Shown: positions 35,124 through 47,695 of the stretch, in pieces
Layout: the number at the start of each line of letters is the position of its first letter
Position numbering within the stretch: the stretch's first letter is position 1
Translations under genes and position numbers: made by a program
The notes under the pieces: generated by a model
Seen by the model: only the letters and a program-made list of their open reading frames with translations
The model's database searches: none
Told to the model about the DNA's origin: nothing
DNA from: Macrocybe gigantea
Lineage: Eukaryota; Basidiomycota; Agaricomycetes; Agaricales; Callistosporiaceae
NCBI GenBank assembly: GCA_011319805.1
Contig: SJRY01000277.1
Span: forward strand, 62,001 to 126,000
Length of the DNA: 64,000 bases
Direction: 5' to 3'

Positions 35124-35785
35124 TCGATGTTCTACTTCTCTGTATCTACTTCCTGCAACTTTCTTCGGCCCTTCTGAGTTTATACTTTCGGACCTCCAAA
35201 ACAACACATAGCTATCCTTTTTTGCCTTTGTTCTTATGCTCTTTCCTGAGCTTTTGGGTACATAGCTTTGCCTCCGCACCGCTTCTGTTTGAGACTGAAT
35301 ACTGGCTCATCCTCACAAGATGTATTTTTACTGGAAATGAATTGAAACGCCCTTGAATTGCGTGTTCTCTCTCTTTCGGAAAAAGGATGAAGAATTATTC
35401 ACTTTTACGATATTGCACATGCAAGAGGACCTAAACCTATGGTTCAAGAATTATACATTGGAATGTATCCTACTGTGTGAACCAATGAAGTACAAGTGTG
35501 AATGCTGATGAGAACAGGAGAGAATTGGCAAAAAAATAATAAAAAACGCATGCGGCGAAAGGAAGAGTCCGAGCAGCTAGCAATACAGAGAGTTTTGTTG
35601 GTTCGGGGCTTTCAGTGCCAGTAGGAGACTCTATGGGTAATAGTTCCGTTGCTTGGGATGACTATGAATGCCAGATGCTGGGTGAAGGTCACCATTCACC
35701 AAAAGCACTAGAAGGATAAAGAAAAGAGAAAAATGGCAGAAAATAAGGGAACAGCGAGGCGTCTGCCAACACCTGGTCTGACGGG
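35124..35785. other. Convergent intergenic region
   Basis: About 660 AT-rich bases between two convergent stop codons (membrane protein and SUMO protease). It holds their 3' untranslated regions. No gene was seen. Confidence 0.5.
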
Positions 35786-38700
35786 CTACCTGATCCTCGC
35801 GGCTTTGCCGACCGAACCCTCGGCCTTGCCCTTGTCCGGCGTGGCCTTGCTCGGTATCTTGGTCTCAACAATGTTAATCTCATCGTCCGTGTCCGAGACC
35901 TCTTCCGCGATGACGATGGCGTTCTCCTTCTTCTTCTGCTGTTCCTTTGCCGCGCGCTCCTTCTTCCACTCGATCGACCGCAACTCGATCTCGCTGATCA
36001 GCCGCTCGCGCATCCCAATAGTCTTGTCCTCCTGCCACTCTACATGCCTATCGAGAGCCGTACTTGTCTTCTTTTTGGGCGTCTACATAAAAGAAATGGG
36101 TGAGTGAGAACGCAACTCGCGCAGAAAGAAAACAGAGTCACGGTTATCAAGGCAAAATACTTGGCGGGGTCTGACATGAATGTCTCTACAAAATGAAGCA
36201 GGTAGAGACCGCAGTCACATGAATTGGGTTGGACGGGACCTGAAAGTCATAGAATGAATATGTCGTTCGGGGAAGGCCACCACATGATCTACCTGTGCTG
36301 CCTTGGTGAAGGGTTTCCTGGTTTCCGATAGGCCTTTTTTATCCAGAGCCTCTCTCTTGAGGTATTCAGAGAGTTGCCTGCTGGCTTGTGGATGTCGCGA
36401 GCCAAGGGAGTCCAGCGTGAATATGTAGGTCCTGAATACAATCACGTCAGTGACGACAATGAGGGCCAATAGAGGACGGGCTCACGAATTTTCCAGTTCT
36501 GAATACCCTGGTATTTCCACTTCGTCGGTCGCATCGCCGGCGTCAGCGGAGGCAGAGGCAGGCGCCTTTTCCTTCTCCTTTGCTCTACCTGCATTTGACG
36601 AATAGAAGCGATTCGGAGGTACGCCGGTGCTTTCCCTGGGCGCTGCTACGGGAGAGCTGTGTTCAGCAACGAGTTGTTCTACTGCGGACTCGCTTGGCGT
36701 GGGCTCCATATCAATGTCGATGGCGTTGTCAACCAAGGGGGCTGTCTGCGATGTCATTTCGGAAATAGAAAGCGACCGTTCGCGATGAACCGGCACAGGA
36801 CGCAGTTCATCGATTTCCATTTTGTCGGGAACGGAGACGACAGAACGGTTGTCTTCGTCAATTTCCATATCTTTCTCGCTGGGCGGTCGGGTGCTACTTT
36901 CAGTCGCCGTCCCGTCCGCTTGCCCGCCGAAATCTACAGGCTCTTCGTCTATGACATGTATATCTGGAGGTTTCTCAGTTGGGGCGTCGGTGGTATCTGG
37001 AGGCTTTTCCATGGCAAGTTCTCGTGCATCGCCTTCGGTCGGCTTTTGCACCCTCTGGCGCGTCGGACGACTTGGTGTCGGGGGCGGTGGTAGAAGGACG
37101 TATTCCGGGTTACAGATTATAACAAGGTACCAATGGTAACTAAATAACACAAGATTTTAGATGTGGAAGTTACGGAAAGACCAACATGTTCAACTCACTT
37201 CTCATTAATCGGCACAATGATATACTTCTTACTGAAGATATCCGTCTTGGAAGTCCACTTGCGAATACTTTGGTAACCCTCGTCTACGCTGTAGATAGGT
37301 GAGACTTGTAGAGCCAGACTGAAGATGAAGAATAACTTGCTTCTTTCTATTCAATTTCTTGTAGAAGAAGGAACTGAACACATGGATCTGTTGAGCCAGT
37401 TGTGGATCCTGCATCTCGACTCTGCTTAACCACAACCTTCGCCCACAACATGAGCAGTGCTGTGCAACAGGAGGACGGAAACCTACTTCAGCCCAAATTC
37501 TATCAACGTGTCGTTGAGGAATTCTCCTGGTTGTAGTCTGTTCAAGTCGGCATTGGTGACATTCACAGCTCCGGGGCCCTCTTGCGGGTAACGAAGGATG
37601 CTGAGAGACGCTTGAACGATGATGGACAGAGCTGAAAATGATGCAACACGTACACCTCATCTGGGTCTACAAGGCGCTCCTGAGTTTTGGCCTTGGCCTC
37701 TGCTTGACGAGAAGATCGACGAGTAGCGACAGACGGAGGAGCTGCCTTCCTATACCAGATTGTCATTTGAGGGGTCAGAAAAATGGGAATACACATGACG
37801 CCTACCGGAAAAAGCGAGATATTGACGATTCCGGTTCCTGTTTCTCAGTCATTCGGATAAGATCTGCGTCATCAATTGATTCAAGACTGCTTGATCGCGG
37901 CCGTTTCGACGCTGCTTCCTCCTCGGACGTTCTTGACTGTGTGTAGGACGCAGCATAATCGCTGGCGGTCTGCCAGATGGATTGATCCGCCGGCTTCCTA
38001 CAAATTAGAATGATCAACGTTAAAGGCAAAACTGGGCAATAGCGGGGTGTGAGAGCATACCGAACGGTTTCCGTCTTGAAGTGGGGCTTCAGTGCCGCAA
38101 CAAAACTGGGATAATCGACTGAGCATTCTTTGACGCTGTTGTCCACCAAAAGTGTGATATCTCCCTTCCTACGCACGCTGCCTGCGAAAAGGGTCCGTAA
38201 GCTGACATATCTCTGTATCGGGAGCAGATACATACCCATCTCGAAAGACTTTGTGCCGACATCCTTCCGCCCTTCATTCGTTTTGAATTGCAAAATCGAA
38301 AGGTCCATGCGCTCCTCATCGGCATACTGTTTTACGTATCATTAATTGTACCTGTGTGGAAGGCATCTGAACTTACGATCATACAGCGGACTTCTTGAGG
38401 AGAAAGCGTCAATATTTTCACGTCCTGCCGCTCTCGCAGCTCAGAGACTTGAAAAGTAGAAGCTTTTGCCGTGTATCCCATTCCAGATGGCTACCATCCG
38501 ATTCTATGTGCTGATAACCCAGAAACCACTCCTTGATGTGGACGTGACATTTCCGTGTAACCTCGTCGGCCTTTTGCTTCCCCTTCGAACGCGTGAAATT
38601 GGACTCTGTTGTTGCAATAGGATCCAGCAATTTTTCTGGCTTTCGTTACAGTTCAGCAATGCTCTAATGCGAGGATGCGATGTCCGAATACCTTTCCGCC

Positions 38701-39713
38701 ATGCTTGGGCTTCATCCTCATCGTGAGAGGCAGTTTAGTAAAGTCGACTCGACGTTGCCCAGAGCCACCAAACTCGATCTGGCGGACTCTCGCCTTGACA
38801 AAACCGTCCTTCGACCCCGACACCACTTTGGTGCCGTCATCCAACCTAATCACTAATTGCTTGTCGTCCATAGGAAATTCTTCAATGGGGTCCACGGCCA
38901 GGACGTCATCCGTGTCTCGAAACCGCTCTGCCATGGCCTTGGTGTTCGACCCGTCCGGGATGCCACCCTGGTGTTTCAGCCGAGGCCGGGAACGGCTGGC
39001 TTTCTGCGGTAAATCGAATGGATGCGTTTCCGACTTCAATTTATTATTAAGAAACTGAGGCTTCTTAATGGTCGCAGGAGGCACGAACGGCCGATCGATG
39101 GTCGAAACTTCGTCATCGCTGTCAGGTGGAGGTAGGCGTACGCGTTCCGGGAGCCCCGACTTCCTCGTCAGAGATGACATGAATTTCAGGAGTTCAGGAG
39201 CAAGGGGAACTGACAATCATCAGAGACAAAAAGGTAAGGAAGAAAATAAGAAGCTGTTGGCACAGAGACTCACTGCTCTTCGTCAGACGCTCTGCATGAT
39301 CCATCTTTCTTCGCTTGGTGGGTGGGACCGACTGTGATTGAGTGAACGTCCGTGAAGCCGTCACATTTCCGACGCTACGCTTGGAGTTTGGATTACTTCC
39401 CATGACTGCGCGAGTAAACATAAAAGAGGGTCTACGGCCATTCTGGCGGGCGCATGAACGGATTGGCACTCCGATCCACTTCAGACGAGTCGACCACCTA
39501 CTTTCTGGGGAACTGGAATCGGAACAGGTTCTCCCCTTCCCCAACTTCTGTGGACGAGTTTACAGAGTCAGCCGAGATTGCTGACCGCATAGGAAGAGCG
39601 AAGGAGATACATTGTAGGGGGTGCTGCATTCGCGACGCGTCTCGTAGATTAGAAACTGGCAGAGCATGAAGAAAGTTCACATCTTGAACATTGGTGTTGG
39701 ATATCCCGGCCAT
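35786..39713 (-). CDS. ULP2: SUMO protease, ULP2/SENP6-7 type
   Basis: Cysteine protease (C48) that removes SUMO or trims SUMO chains in the nucleus. The catalytic domain is split by introns and an insert. The N-terminal half shows TNADLNRLQPGEFLNDTLIE near 37500-37560 and HVFSSFFYKKLNRKK. Catalytic His lies in HWYLVIICNPEYV near 37130. An acidic/proline insert of about 190 residues follows. Catalytic Asp lies in YIFTLDSLGSRHPQASRQL near 36430, and catalytic Cys in PNSCDCGLYLLHFVETFM near 36200. The upstream region (residues before about 700) includes a domain with DEERMDLSILQFKTNEGRKD that resembles the ULP2 N-terminal region. The tail is charged, with a SUMO-interaction-like NAIVIAEEVSDTDDE. 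The exon with the catalytic Cys is out of frame with its neighbour by one base. The exact start near 39713 is uncertain. Confidence 0.85.
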
Positions 39714-40437
39714 TGCGCTCTCGTCCTGATAGCTATGGTGTGGTGAGAGACATGAGTTCAGTCAGCGACGTCGAAGGAGAGAGCGTGGCCACAAATGGTA
39801 ACAGCACCCGTTCCGCCAGATTACATAAACTACCTCTCGTTTCGTATAATCGCAGTCTACAGATAATTTTATTCGAGCTACCTCCCAGACAACCCAGACG
39901 AGAAATAATGGGCAGCGTAAGTAATGTAACACAGATAATGTACACTGTAAAGAACGCGATGCAAAACGATCGTGGAGGACACGTCCTCTGTCGAAAAAGT
40001 ATATGCACAGGGGTGTGTGTAAGATAAAGCAATAGTTCAGTCCGGATAACGAAGAGGGGCCAGAAGAGAAGGGAAAAAGTCAGCCATAATAAGATAAGAC
40101 AGAAAAGTTCATGACCAAATGATGCTAATGTAGATGCAGATAAGATTGTGATGGTTATATTTTCGTTGCATGGCGAGACAATGCAGTGGATGATGACCAA
40201 AGATGTCGGGTCGAATGCATTAATGTGATGATCATGGCGAAATTATCTTGTAAATGACGAGCAAGCTGGGAGAGGGCTGGCTTGTCGTTGACCAACTCAA
40301 CACCCGTCATAAAGCGAGTTGCGAGGAAAAGTGTTCCCGGCTTGTGCCCAGGTCGTCAAGTTTGGATTCGTATAAGCTTGAATGTGTCTGAGAAGGAGGC
40401 ATGATCAACGTTTGCACTGTAGCAAATAAATACCATG
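39714..40437. other. Intergenic region, no gene seen
   Basis: About 720 AT-rich bases between the start of the SUMO protease gene and the stop of KRE6 on the same strand. No recognisable coding signal. Confidence 0.5.
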
Positions 40438-42641
40438 TTACTTTTCAATATAGTCAGTGGTCGGATGCGAAGGTGGATTACATGTGAGCCCATTCTTAAT
40501 GCCTTGACGTTGATAGACTCGAACGTAATCGATGTACATCTTTGAAGGGAAAACAAGGTGCTTGTAATCCTGCTTCTGAAAACCAGGTGACAGACCCAAG
40601 TTGAACACCAGATACTAAACAGAGGACCGCTCAACACATCAAGGCTTTCTAGAGACGCATACATGACTCACCATGGGCTCTTCGGGTATAAGTCTGGGAC
40701 CGACTTGCGAAATTGGATCAGACCCGACTGTCGCAGATGTGATCCGCCATGAAGGTTGGCCTTGACTGTACCACGTAATATAACTGTCTTCACGACGGTT
40801 CTGGTCGAACCACCACTCGTAAGCATAACTTGCATACCCATTATCGTCGTAATTTTTGTCATCGATGTATGTAACCGCCGACACGGCTTGCTGGAAGACG
40901 CCTCCCGTGTAGGAGTTGAACTTTGTCAAGGTCGAGTCGAAGATGGTCGTCGCTGGTGTGCTATTGTCGAAGTTGTATTGATAGTTGTAGGGAGCGCACT
41001 GGTAACTCTGGGAAACTTGGCCTTTGAAGACGGAGACGTCCACCTGCGTTTCAATGATATCGATTTCTGGCACTCCACGTCCATTCTTGACAGTAGGACC
41101 AGGGTGATCGGAGCCAGGGCATGTGCAAGCAGATAATCGCTGCCCAGGTAGGAAACTTAGAGGCCCTCCGCTGGGCGAACCAGTTGCCGCTATCGCCGGA
41201 GTGCCGTCTCGCGCTGTTTGGTTCGGAAACGTGCCGAGGTCGCATGTATCGTAGCTATAGGGCCACATGCCCTCGGTCGTCGCACCATAACCAGCCCTGC
41301 CCTGCATGTTTCGTGAGTAACGATGCCCACAACAGTTCGCAATAGCAATACTTACCAAGTTGCCCATGGACCATGCACCTATATCACGTAAAAAGACATC
41401 AGCAAAGTACGGAACACCCAGAAAAGTGCATATTCTCACCTGGCCAAAGACCGGGCGCTTGAGGACTCCCAGGCATACTTATGGACACTTCAACATAACC
41501 TGAATTGAAACACATCTTGTTCCACGACGTTAGCATGCCTGCACAGGATTGTCTTCAGGTTCTCGATTTATTCAAATATCTACGAGTGGCGTACCACTAA
41601 TGAAATTGAGGTCGTGATTCTTGCGTTGCTCCAGCGTTATGACAAGCTTGCCGTTCGAAGTTGTGATTTGCTGGATGGGAGATGAGAACAAGCACTGAGG
41701 CAGACAGAGTCAACCCACCCCCGGATCATACCATTCCAAGTCACCAGTAGGCCTAGGATAAAACTCAGTGAACATAGCAGTGTCACATACCATCAGACGC
41801 ACCAATAATGAAGGTCAACAGCCTCCCAGTACGGATCCTCTCCCGGAAAAAAAGTCCGCCCGTCCACATTAAACTCATCACTGAAGACAAGATTATATTT
41901 CTTGCCGTCGAATCCTGTCCGGGTATAAGCAGTTTGAGGCGTGTCGGCGTCTATTAGGGTAGGCAAGCCAGGAAGATCGGGTATTTGGCCACTGGCATTA
42001 ATTCCACCGAGGTTGAAGCCGGTGATTTGGGGCGTGGTAGTGGTGTAGTAGTGAATGACCGGATAACCGGCAAAGAGTGTTATCAGACCCAAGACCAAAA
42101 TGATAAGGGTGCTGACGTTCATCCAGCCGCGTGCGGAGAACAAGGTGAAGGAGTTATCGCCTTTGTGTACATCAGGACTGTGCAGCGCATCGTCGAGATC
42201 AGGGTCTTTGTCCCACAGGTACTGAGGAACGGTCATGGTGTTGCCAGGAGGCGGTTTTTCAGGCCCCGTCGCCAACGACTGGTCCGAAGCTGCGTTGCTG
42301 AAACGCGAATTATTGTAAACGCCCGCATCTCTCTGACCTGGATGGTACTGCGCCCATGTCAGGACGGAATTTTGGCGCAAAAAGGACAGCGTCGAGCACA
42401 CACCGAATACGGGCCATATCCTGCTCCAATCGACCCACTCGCGACACCCATCGCAATGGCACCCCGACCTGCTTGGACTTGTTGCTGTTGATGGCTATTG
42501 ACGGAAGTTGTTCGCGCCGGCGGACGCTGTTGAGAGGAGTGGGACGGCTGGCCTGCATTTCGCGGGCTCTGGGGCACTGCAGCGTATTCTGCAGGTCCTT
42601 GCTGCGGGACAGCCCGCCGAGGACGAGGGGTATGAGACATG
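40438..42641 (-). CDS. KRE6: Beta-glucan synthesis-associated protein KRE6/SKN1 (GH16)
   Basis: Type II membrane glycosidase-like protein needed for beta-1,6-glucan of the fungal wall. The start MSHTPRPRRAVPQQGP opens a disordered Q/P/S-rich cytosolic tail. One membrane anchor follows, NVSTLIILVLGLITLFAGYP. The lumenal SKN1 region begins YNLVFSDEFNVDGRTFFPGE with DPYWEAVDLHYW. Then come the GH16-like fold (QITTSNGKLVITLEQRKNHD, GYVEVSISMPGSPQAPGLWP) and the catalytic-motif region GVPEIDIIETQVD, which retains both acids of ExDxxE. The C-terminus ends with KMYIDYVRVYQRQGIKNG. At least seven introns interrupt the gene. Length and domain order match the family; the sequence does not tell KRE6 from SKN1. 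Confidence 0.92.
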
Positions 42642-43149
42642 AAGGTCGTGGAGAAGAAGCAAAAAGAATGTCTAAACCAGGGCTGTTCGGTTTGATTGGC
42701 ACGCTTCTCACGGTTGCTGACACGCGCCGGCGCCTCTTTCATGGTCGCTTGTCTCTCTACATCGATTCCTGTGTTTTTTTTCTTGGCTGTCTATACGGAT
42801 CCTGCTCTATGTGCTCTATCGCAAAAAACTCACTTTCTGGACGAAGAAATAACCCACCTCTTTATGACCTTTATTGTTTATAGACGCGGATGTTTCACTC
42901 ACATGTGATCACTTGCCAAATGGACGATTGTTTCATAAAGTACTGGCATCTTTCACCGTCCATCCGACGTCGAACCTCGACAGCCTTGCCGACAGCCTTC
43001 AGACGCTCTCAGCGCTGCTTCCCAAACTCCCACTGCATCCGGTGTATTTTTGATAACCGAGAACCCCATGAATTATAAATAACCTCAATTGACTCTACGG
43101 CAGTTCACCAGGACCTACTCTCTATTAGAGAACAGACTCGCGGTATGTA
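42642..43149. other. Intergenic region, no gene seen
   Basis: About 500 bases between the KRE6 start and the stop of the downstream dehydrogenase on the same strand. The part next to KRE6 is pyrimidine-rich on the plus strand. No gene was seen. Confidence 0.45.
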
Positions 43150-44268
43150 TCATATAACAGACGGATTAAGAGTCATGTAGCCACCATCTATGATTAGTTC
43201 TTGGCCGTTGACATAGGCCCCCGCAGGTGACGCGAGATAAATCACAGTTCCAGCCATTTCCTGACCGCTGTGATGAAAGTTGGAAAAGACATATTATGGC
43301 ATCGTGGTCGTCGGCTCACCTTCCGGGTCTCTTTGCGGGAACTGGCATAATGCCCTTTCCTACTTTATCCACCAGTTCGGTGGTAATCTGGCCGTACGTC
43401 ATCTCCGACTCGTACACGCCAGGGGCGATTGCGTTGACTCGAACATTGATGCCTTTGAGCGCGAATTCAGTCGCCATCATCTTTGTGAGATGCGACGATG
43501 CGGCTTTGGCGCTGTTATACGCGAACTGCATAGAAAAATTGACGCGTTTTAGAGAGGAACGTCGCTGACCAGTGGCTATAGGACATACGTGCTCCTGAGC
43601 GACCTTGATCAACCCGCTGATGCTAGTAATATTAATGACCGTTGAGGAATACCCCTCGACGTCACTCGATCCCTTGTCAAGCAGCCCAAGGAATGCTGCA
43701 GTAACAAAGAACACGGAGAAGGTGTTGATGGAATACAAGTCCGCCCATCCTTCGAAACCCTCATTGTCAAATAGGGCCTGTCCAAGCGTCTCCGCATCTT
43801 GCAGTTCAGGTGCGGACGGATTCCCAAGGAAAGGCGAGGTAGGTCCAACTTGGCCTGCACTTTATACGAAAGCAAAGGCATCAGAACATGAGACTTCTTA
43901 ATAAAAGGACCCTCGAACTTGTTTACGAGGATGTGAAGTTTCCCTTCCTTTTCTTGGATCGTTTTCTTTCCATCCAAAATACTCCGTTTGTTGGTAACAT
44001 CCATCTGCAAACTGACAGCGACTGGTTGTTAGATCGGCACCAGTACTCGAAATACCACGTTTTACGGGATGATTGAGCCGCCTTCATTTCTCGATTTGAA
44101 ATCATCGGCTACTTTCTCGAGGAGTTCTATACGCCTTCCAGTTATGTAAACCTTTGCCCCGCTTCCTGCAAGGCCCTGAGCGATCATGCGACCGATGCCT
44201 GTGCCACCGCCAGTGACGACGGCAACCCGTCCGGACAAATTGTAGATGCTCTGTGGTGTATAAGACAT
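43150..44268 (-). CDS. Short-chain dehydrogenase/reductase (SDR)
   Basis: NAD(P)-dependent oxidoreductase with a Rossmann fold. Translation starts at MSYTPQSIYNLSGR (44268). The cofactor-binding loop VAVVTGGGTGIGRMIAQGLA follows, then YITGRR, which suggests NADPH preference. LHILVN leads into the NAG-type motif across an intron. The catalytic Ser lies in INITSISGL, and Tyr/Lys in FAYNSAKAASSHLTKMMA. NVRVNAIAPGVYESEMT and YLASPAGAYVNGQELIIDGG are classic SDR ends. The region around 43760-43850 must be read through introns and holds a variable insert. Substrate unknown. It lies head-to-head with the CaaX protein gene. Confidence 0.88.
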
Positions 44269-44906
44269 TGCGATGATCACGACGAGGCGGAGATGAAGCT
44301 GAGATTGGAGACATTGTATTCGGTATTCCATGTCACGGCCAACCCGGTCCGGTAGACTCCCAACACTGGAAACCTTTTATGGAGAAAGAATAGACGATCG
44401 CGGATCACTTTTTTTGTTTCTTTCATTATGAATTTCTAGGAATCCTAGCGTACTTGATGACGATGTGGTGAAAGATGTTGGCGGTCCACAACGCTGCCAA
44501 GACGTGTCCGATGACGAGGAGTATCGGTCAATAGCCATCTGCGTCAGCCACATGTGATAACAACAAAGCTCGTTGCCAGAGGTGTCCACTTATGGGCTCG
44601 ATAATCACTGAAAAGGACTCGGTCTCTGATGTAGCCATTGCCTTGAGGATTATTGTGAAGAGAATTATTGGCGCGGGCAAAGCCAGATTCGAAATTCGCA
44701 CGGTGATTGTAAATATTTGCGTTTCTCTCAGTTGCCCAAGAAGGAGTGCCATCCTCCGTGGCAGACCAACTGCCCCTCGTTTTCTTGTCTGATTCCGCCT
44801 TTCTTCCCCTTTGTTTCCTTTCTTCAACATTTTCCTTGGTCCTGGGTCTCTTCATTTCTTGAGTTTTTTTACGCCAGGGAGCGTTCTCCGCTGACCGTAT
44901 GGTAAG
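44269..44906. other. Divergent intergenic region
   Basis: About 640 bases between the divergent SDR and CaaX-protein genes. The plus strand is pyrimidine-rich over 44795-44870 just upstream of the CaaX-protein start, typical of fungal core promoters. No gene was seen. Confidence 0.45.
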
Positions 44907-47275
44907 ATGGCGTTGACTCAATCAGCACGGCTCCCCGGACCCTCTTGGGACGAGGAAGTGGTCCCTGCTCTCCGTCAACGTATGTTTGTGACCGAAATTG
45001 CACGTATAATTCGTGTCCTAAGCAAATGTGCGTCTCTTTCTCAGGTCTTGAGAGTGAAAGCAGAACCCTCGCCCGTCGAATGTCCGCCATCTCGATCTCC
45101 TCTGTTGACAACTCGGTCAACTCCCATCTCTCGAGTCTTCCAGAGTCTAGCGCCGGTCAGCGCTCGCAGAGCAGTGATACATACGTCGACCCAGGCGGCA
45201 GTCACTCCCATTCGGCGTTTCATCATGGGGACCCTAGGCCATCCTACGATCGAAAGCCAGCAGCTTCTTCGCCGCGTGCAAACGGCGCAGTCACTCCTTC
45301 CAAAAACGATCCACAGCCCTCCTCTTTCCAGCGCTCAAGAACCTATTCCCAGCCCTTCGCATCAGACCTCCCCAACGGCAAGTCCACTCCGCGGCCTCGC
45401 ACGAATGGCAGCGCGAAGACTGCGACAGACATACGCCCATTTTCTCCTCGACCCACCGACGTCAAACCCACTCGAATACCGCGGCCTACCGCCGTCACAC
45501 CAGTTCATTCGCAATCGAACGGTAATGGCCATCACTCCACTTTCCGCGCCTCACCAGAACCATACCCTACCCCTGATCCTCAGACTGCGCAAGACGCCAT
45601 CTCCTTGAACTCTTCGCGCTCAAATATCGTGTTACCTCCCGGCCGTCAAGTTTCCGGGCTACTCAACGAACCCCCGCCTTTCAACACTGGCTCCGTATCC
45701 TCGCATCACGGCTCATATTTCGGCTCCCACATGGCGGACGAACCATCACCACGCACGTCAAATGAATCGGAGGAGCGCCCGTTTGAACATTGGTATCGTG
45801 GGGAAGTCTCGCGAAATGGCGGCGTCGGAGAGCTGCGAGTCGGACGAAGACAGGAGATGCTCGAAATCGCCAACTACGGCCATTCAATTAGGAAGAACGC
45901 TGCGAGGAGCCGAAAGACTGCATTCGATATGACTGACGACTTTCAGCATCGCAGAAAACGTGCAGACAGCACTTCCGGTATCGATTCTAAGATTCTTGAT
46001 CGCGGAAGCCTGTACCTTGACGAGGCCCAGGCGCGTTCGATAAGTCGAGTATTGGACGAGAGTCCTCTCACAGATCTCGAAGGCGAAGATGAAACCGACG
46101 TCGACTCGCGATCGGAGCGAGCATCGTCACAATGGCAGCGCCAGCGTTCCAACACCATCGATTCACATGTCAAGTCTCCATCCATGCCACTCATTCAAGC
46201 AATGGATCAGGCCCGCAGCCTGACGCCTACGCCTACCCCTTCAACGAGCCAGCGGGCCTCGTCCCAAATCAGCAGACCATCATCTCGAATCCCAAGTCCG
46301 ACTCCGAGGAAATCTAGCGACTCCCGCGCTGCAACGCCTTCAAAATTGCACCGTGGCTCGAGCGAGCCGGCTCCTTTGCACGCCTCAACATCGACAACGA
46401 CATCGGCCTGGCAACGGAAGCCGTCACGGCCTTCGCCTTCGCCTGCACGCGTCCGGAAAGGCTCCAACTCTCCCGCTTCTACGACGCCCTCGAGCAAATC
46501 GCGCACGGCAGCCTCGAAAGCGACGCGCGCGAAGACGGAGGCACTGAGGAAGGAGATGGCGGAGGAAGCCAATCGTCGGAGCGTCGCGACATATCCAACG
46601 CCAGAGGGCGAGGATATGGCTGATGCAATACCCGTCTGGACGCAGCCCGTTCCAAAGACGGGCAACTGGGACGAAGTGAGTCTAGCCTCTCTTGCCGCTT
46701 TTGAGCTCTGTGATGACAATGATCTTTGCGAGTGCAGGTCGTCCTTCCTGTCGTGGCCCGCAAAAAGGGCCTTGATGATCACTACCAGCAAGCAGATGGA
46801 AGTGTCCAGCCCAAGAAGGTCGGAACAGTCGTTGCGCCCGTACGTCCGCCAATCGAGGATATCCGACCGCGTACTCGTCGCTCATTTAAGCTTTTCCTTC
46901 TTTACAGGCTCCCGGGACCTTCGGTTTCGATCACACCAAGTACCGTCCAACACGCGATCACACCGAATCTATACCCATGGACGAGTTCGGTCGGAAAGAG
47001 ACCAGCGAGCAACCTCAGTCCGAGCCGGGCGAATCCGACCCAGGGCAGCCTCCGACGCAGCCGGCGGCTCCCCCAAACGCACACGAGGCGATCGCTTGCC
47101 ATACAGACCTTCTCCTCCGCCGTCCCCCGCGCCCTTCTCTCACTACGCTCCCAGCGGCCAAAAGACTATGGAAGGCCTACAGCTCGACGGCATTCCTCCT
47201 CCTCTGGCGCCGCCTCAAAAGCCTGTGGAGCCGGACGACGGAGGAGCAGGATGTTGCAAGTGCGTTATCATGTGA
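44907..47275 (+). CDS. Low-complexity protein with C-terminal CaaX prenylation motif
   Basis: Exons 44907-44979, 45045-46675, 46738-46839, 46908-46989 and 47061-47275 join in frame to 700 residues. The start MALTQSARLPGPSWDEEVVP leads to a helical RLESESRTLARRMSAISI. A long Ser/Pro/Thr-rich disordered region follows. An ordered patch near 45770-46080 contains ERPFEHWYRGEVSRNGGVGE and RRQEMLEIANYGHSI. A lysine/alanine-rich helix (KATRAKTEALRKEMAEEANR) and VVLPVVARKKGLDDHYQ follow. The last residues are GCCKCVIM: a CaaX box ending in Met, which fits farnesylation, with two upstream Cys that could be palmitoylated. This predicts attachment to the plasma membrane. I recognise the architecture as conserved in fungi but know no function. 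Confidence 0.78.
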
Positions 47276-47695
47276 TCTTGGCTTTCGACCACGCTCTTTT
47301 TTTCTAGTCTGTCTTTTCGGGTTGTGACTTCTGATCGCTTTCCTATGTTATTGATATGGCTCATTTATAAGCCCACTACCGTTCGTTATTTGTTGCTACG
47401 GTCGTTCGCGATTGGCTCTCTTAATTCCTATTCTCTCTGACATGCAGCTTTCTCTCGCTTTTTTTCTGTTCGCACCGCCCCATGCACGCCTCCAATTCAA
47501 ACTCCTTTCCTGCATTCTTTTCCCCTTCCTTTTCCCCCCTCCCTTGGATTGTATTTTACCCATCTTACTCTCACCAATTGATCATACAATCTGTACATAT
47601 CGTCTTTCCTCTGGACCTGTTACAGCACCCAATCTCTTTCGTGGATCGCAAATCGCAATATAATATACTACGTTATTTGATCGTCCTGTCTGTGC
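47276..47695. other. Convergent intergenic region
   Basis: About 420 pyrimidine-rich bases between the stop codons of the CaaX protein and the M64 peptidase. 3' untranslated regions only. Confidence 0.5.
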
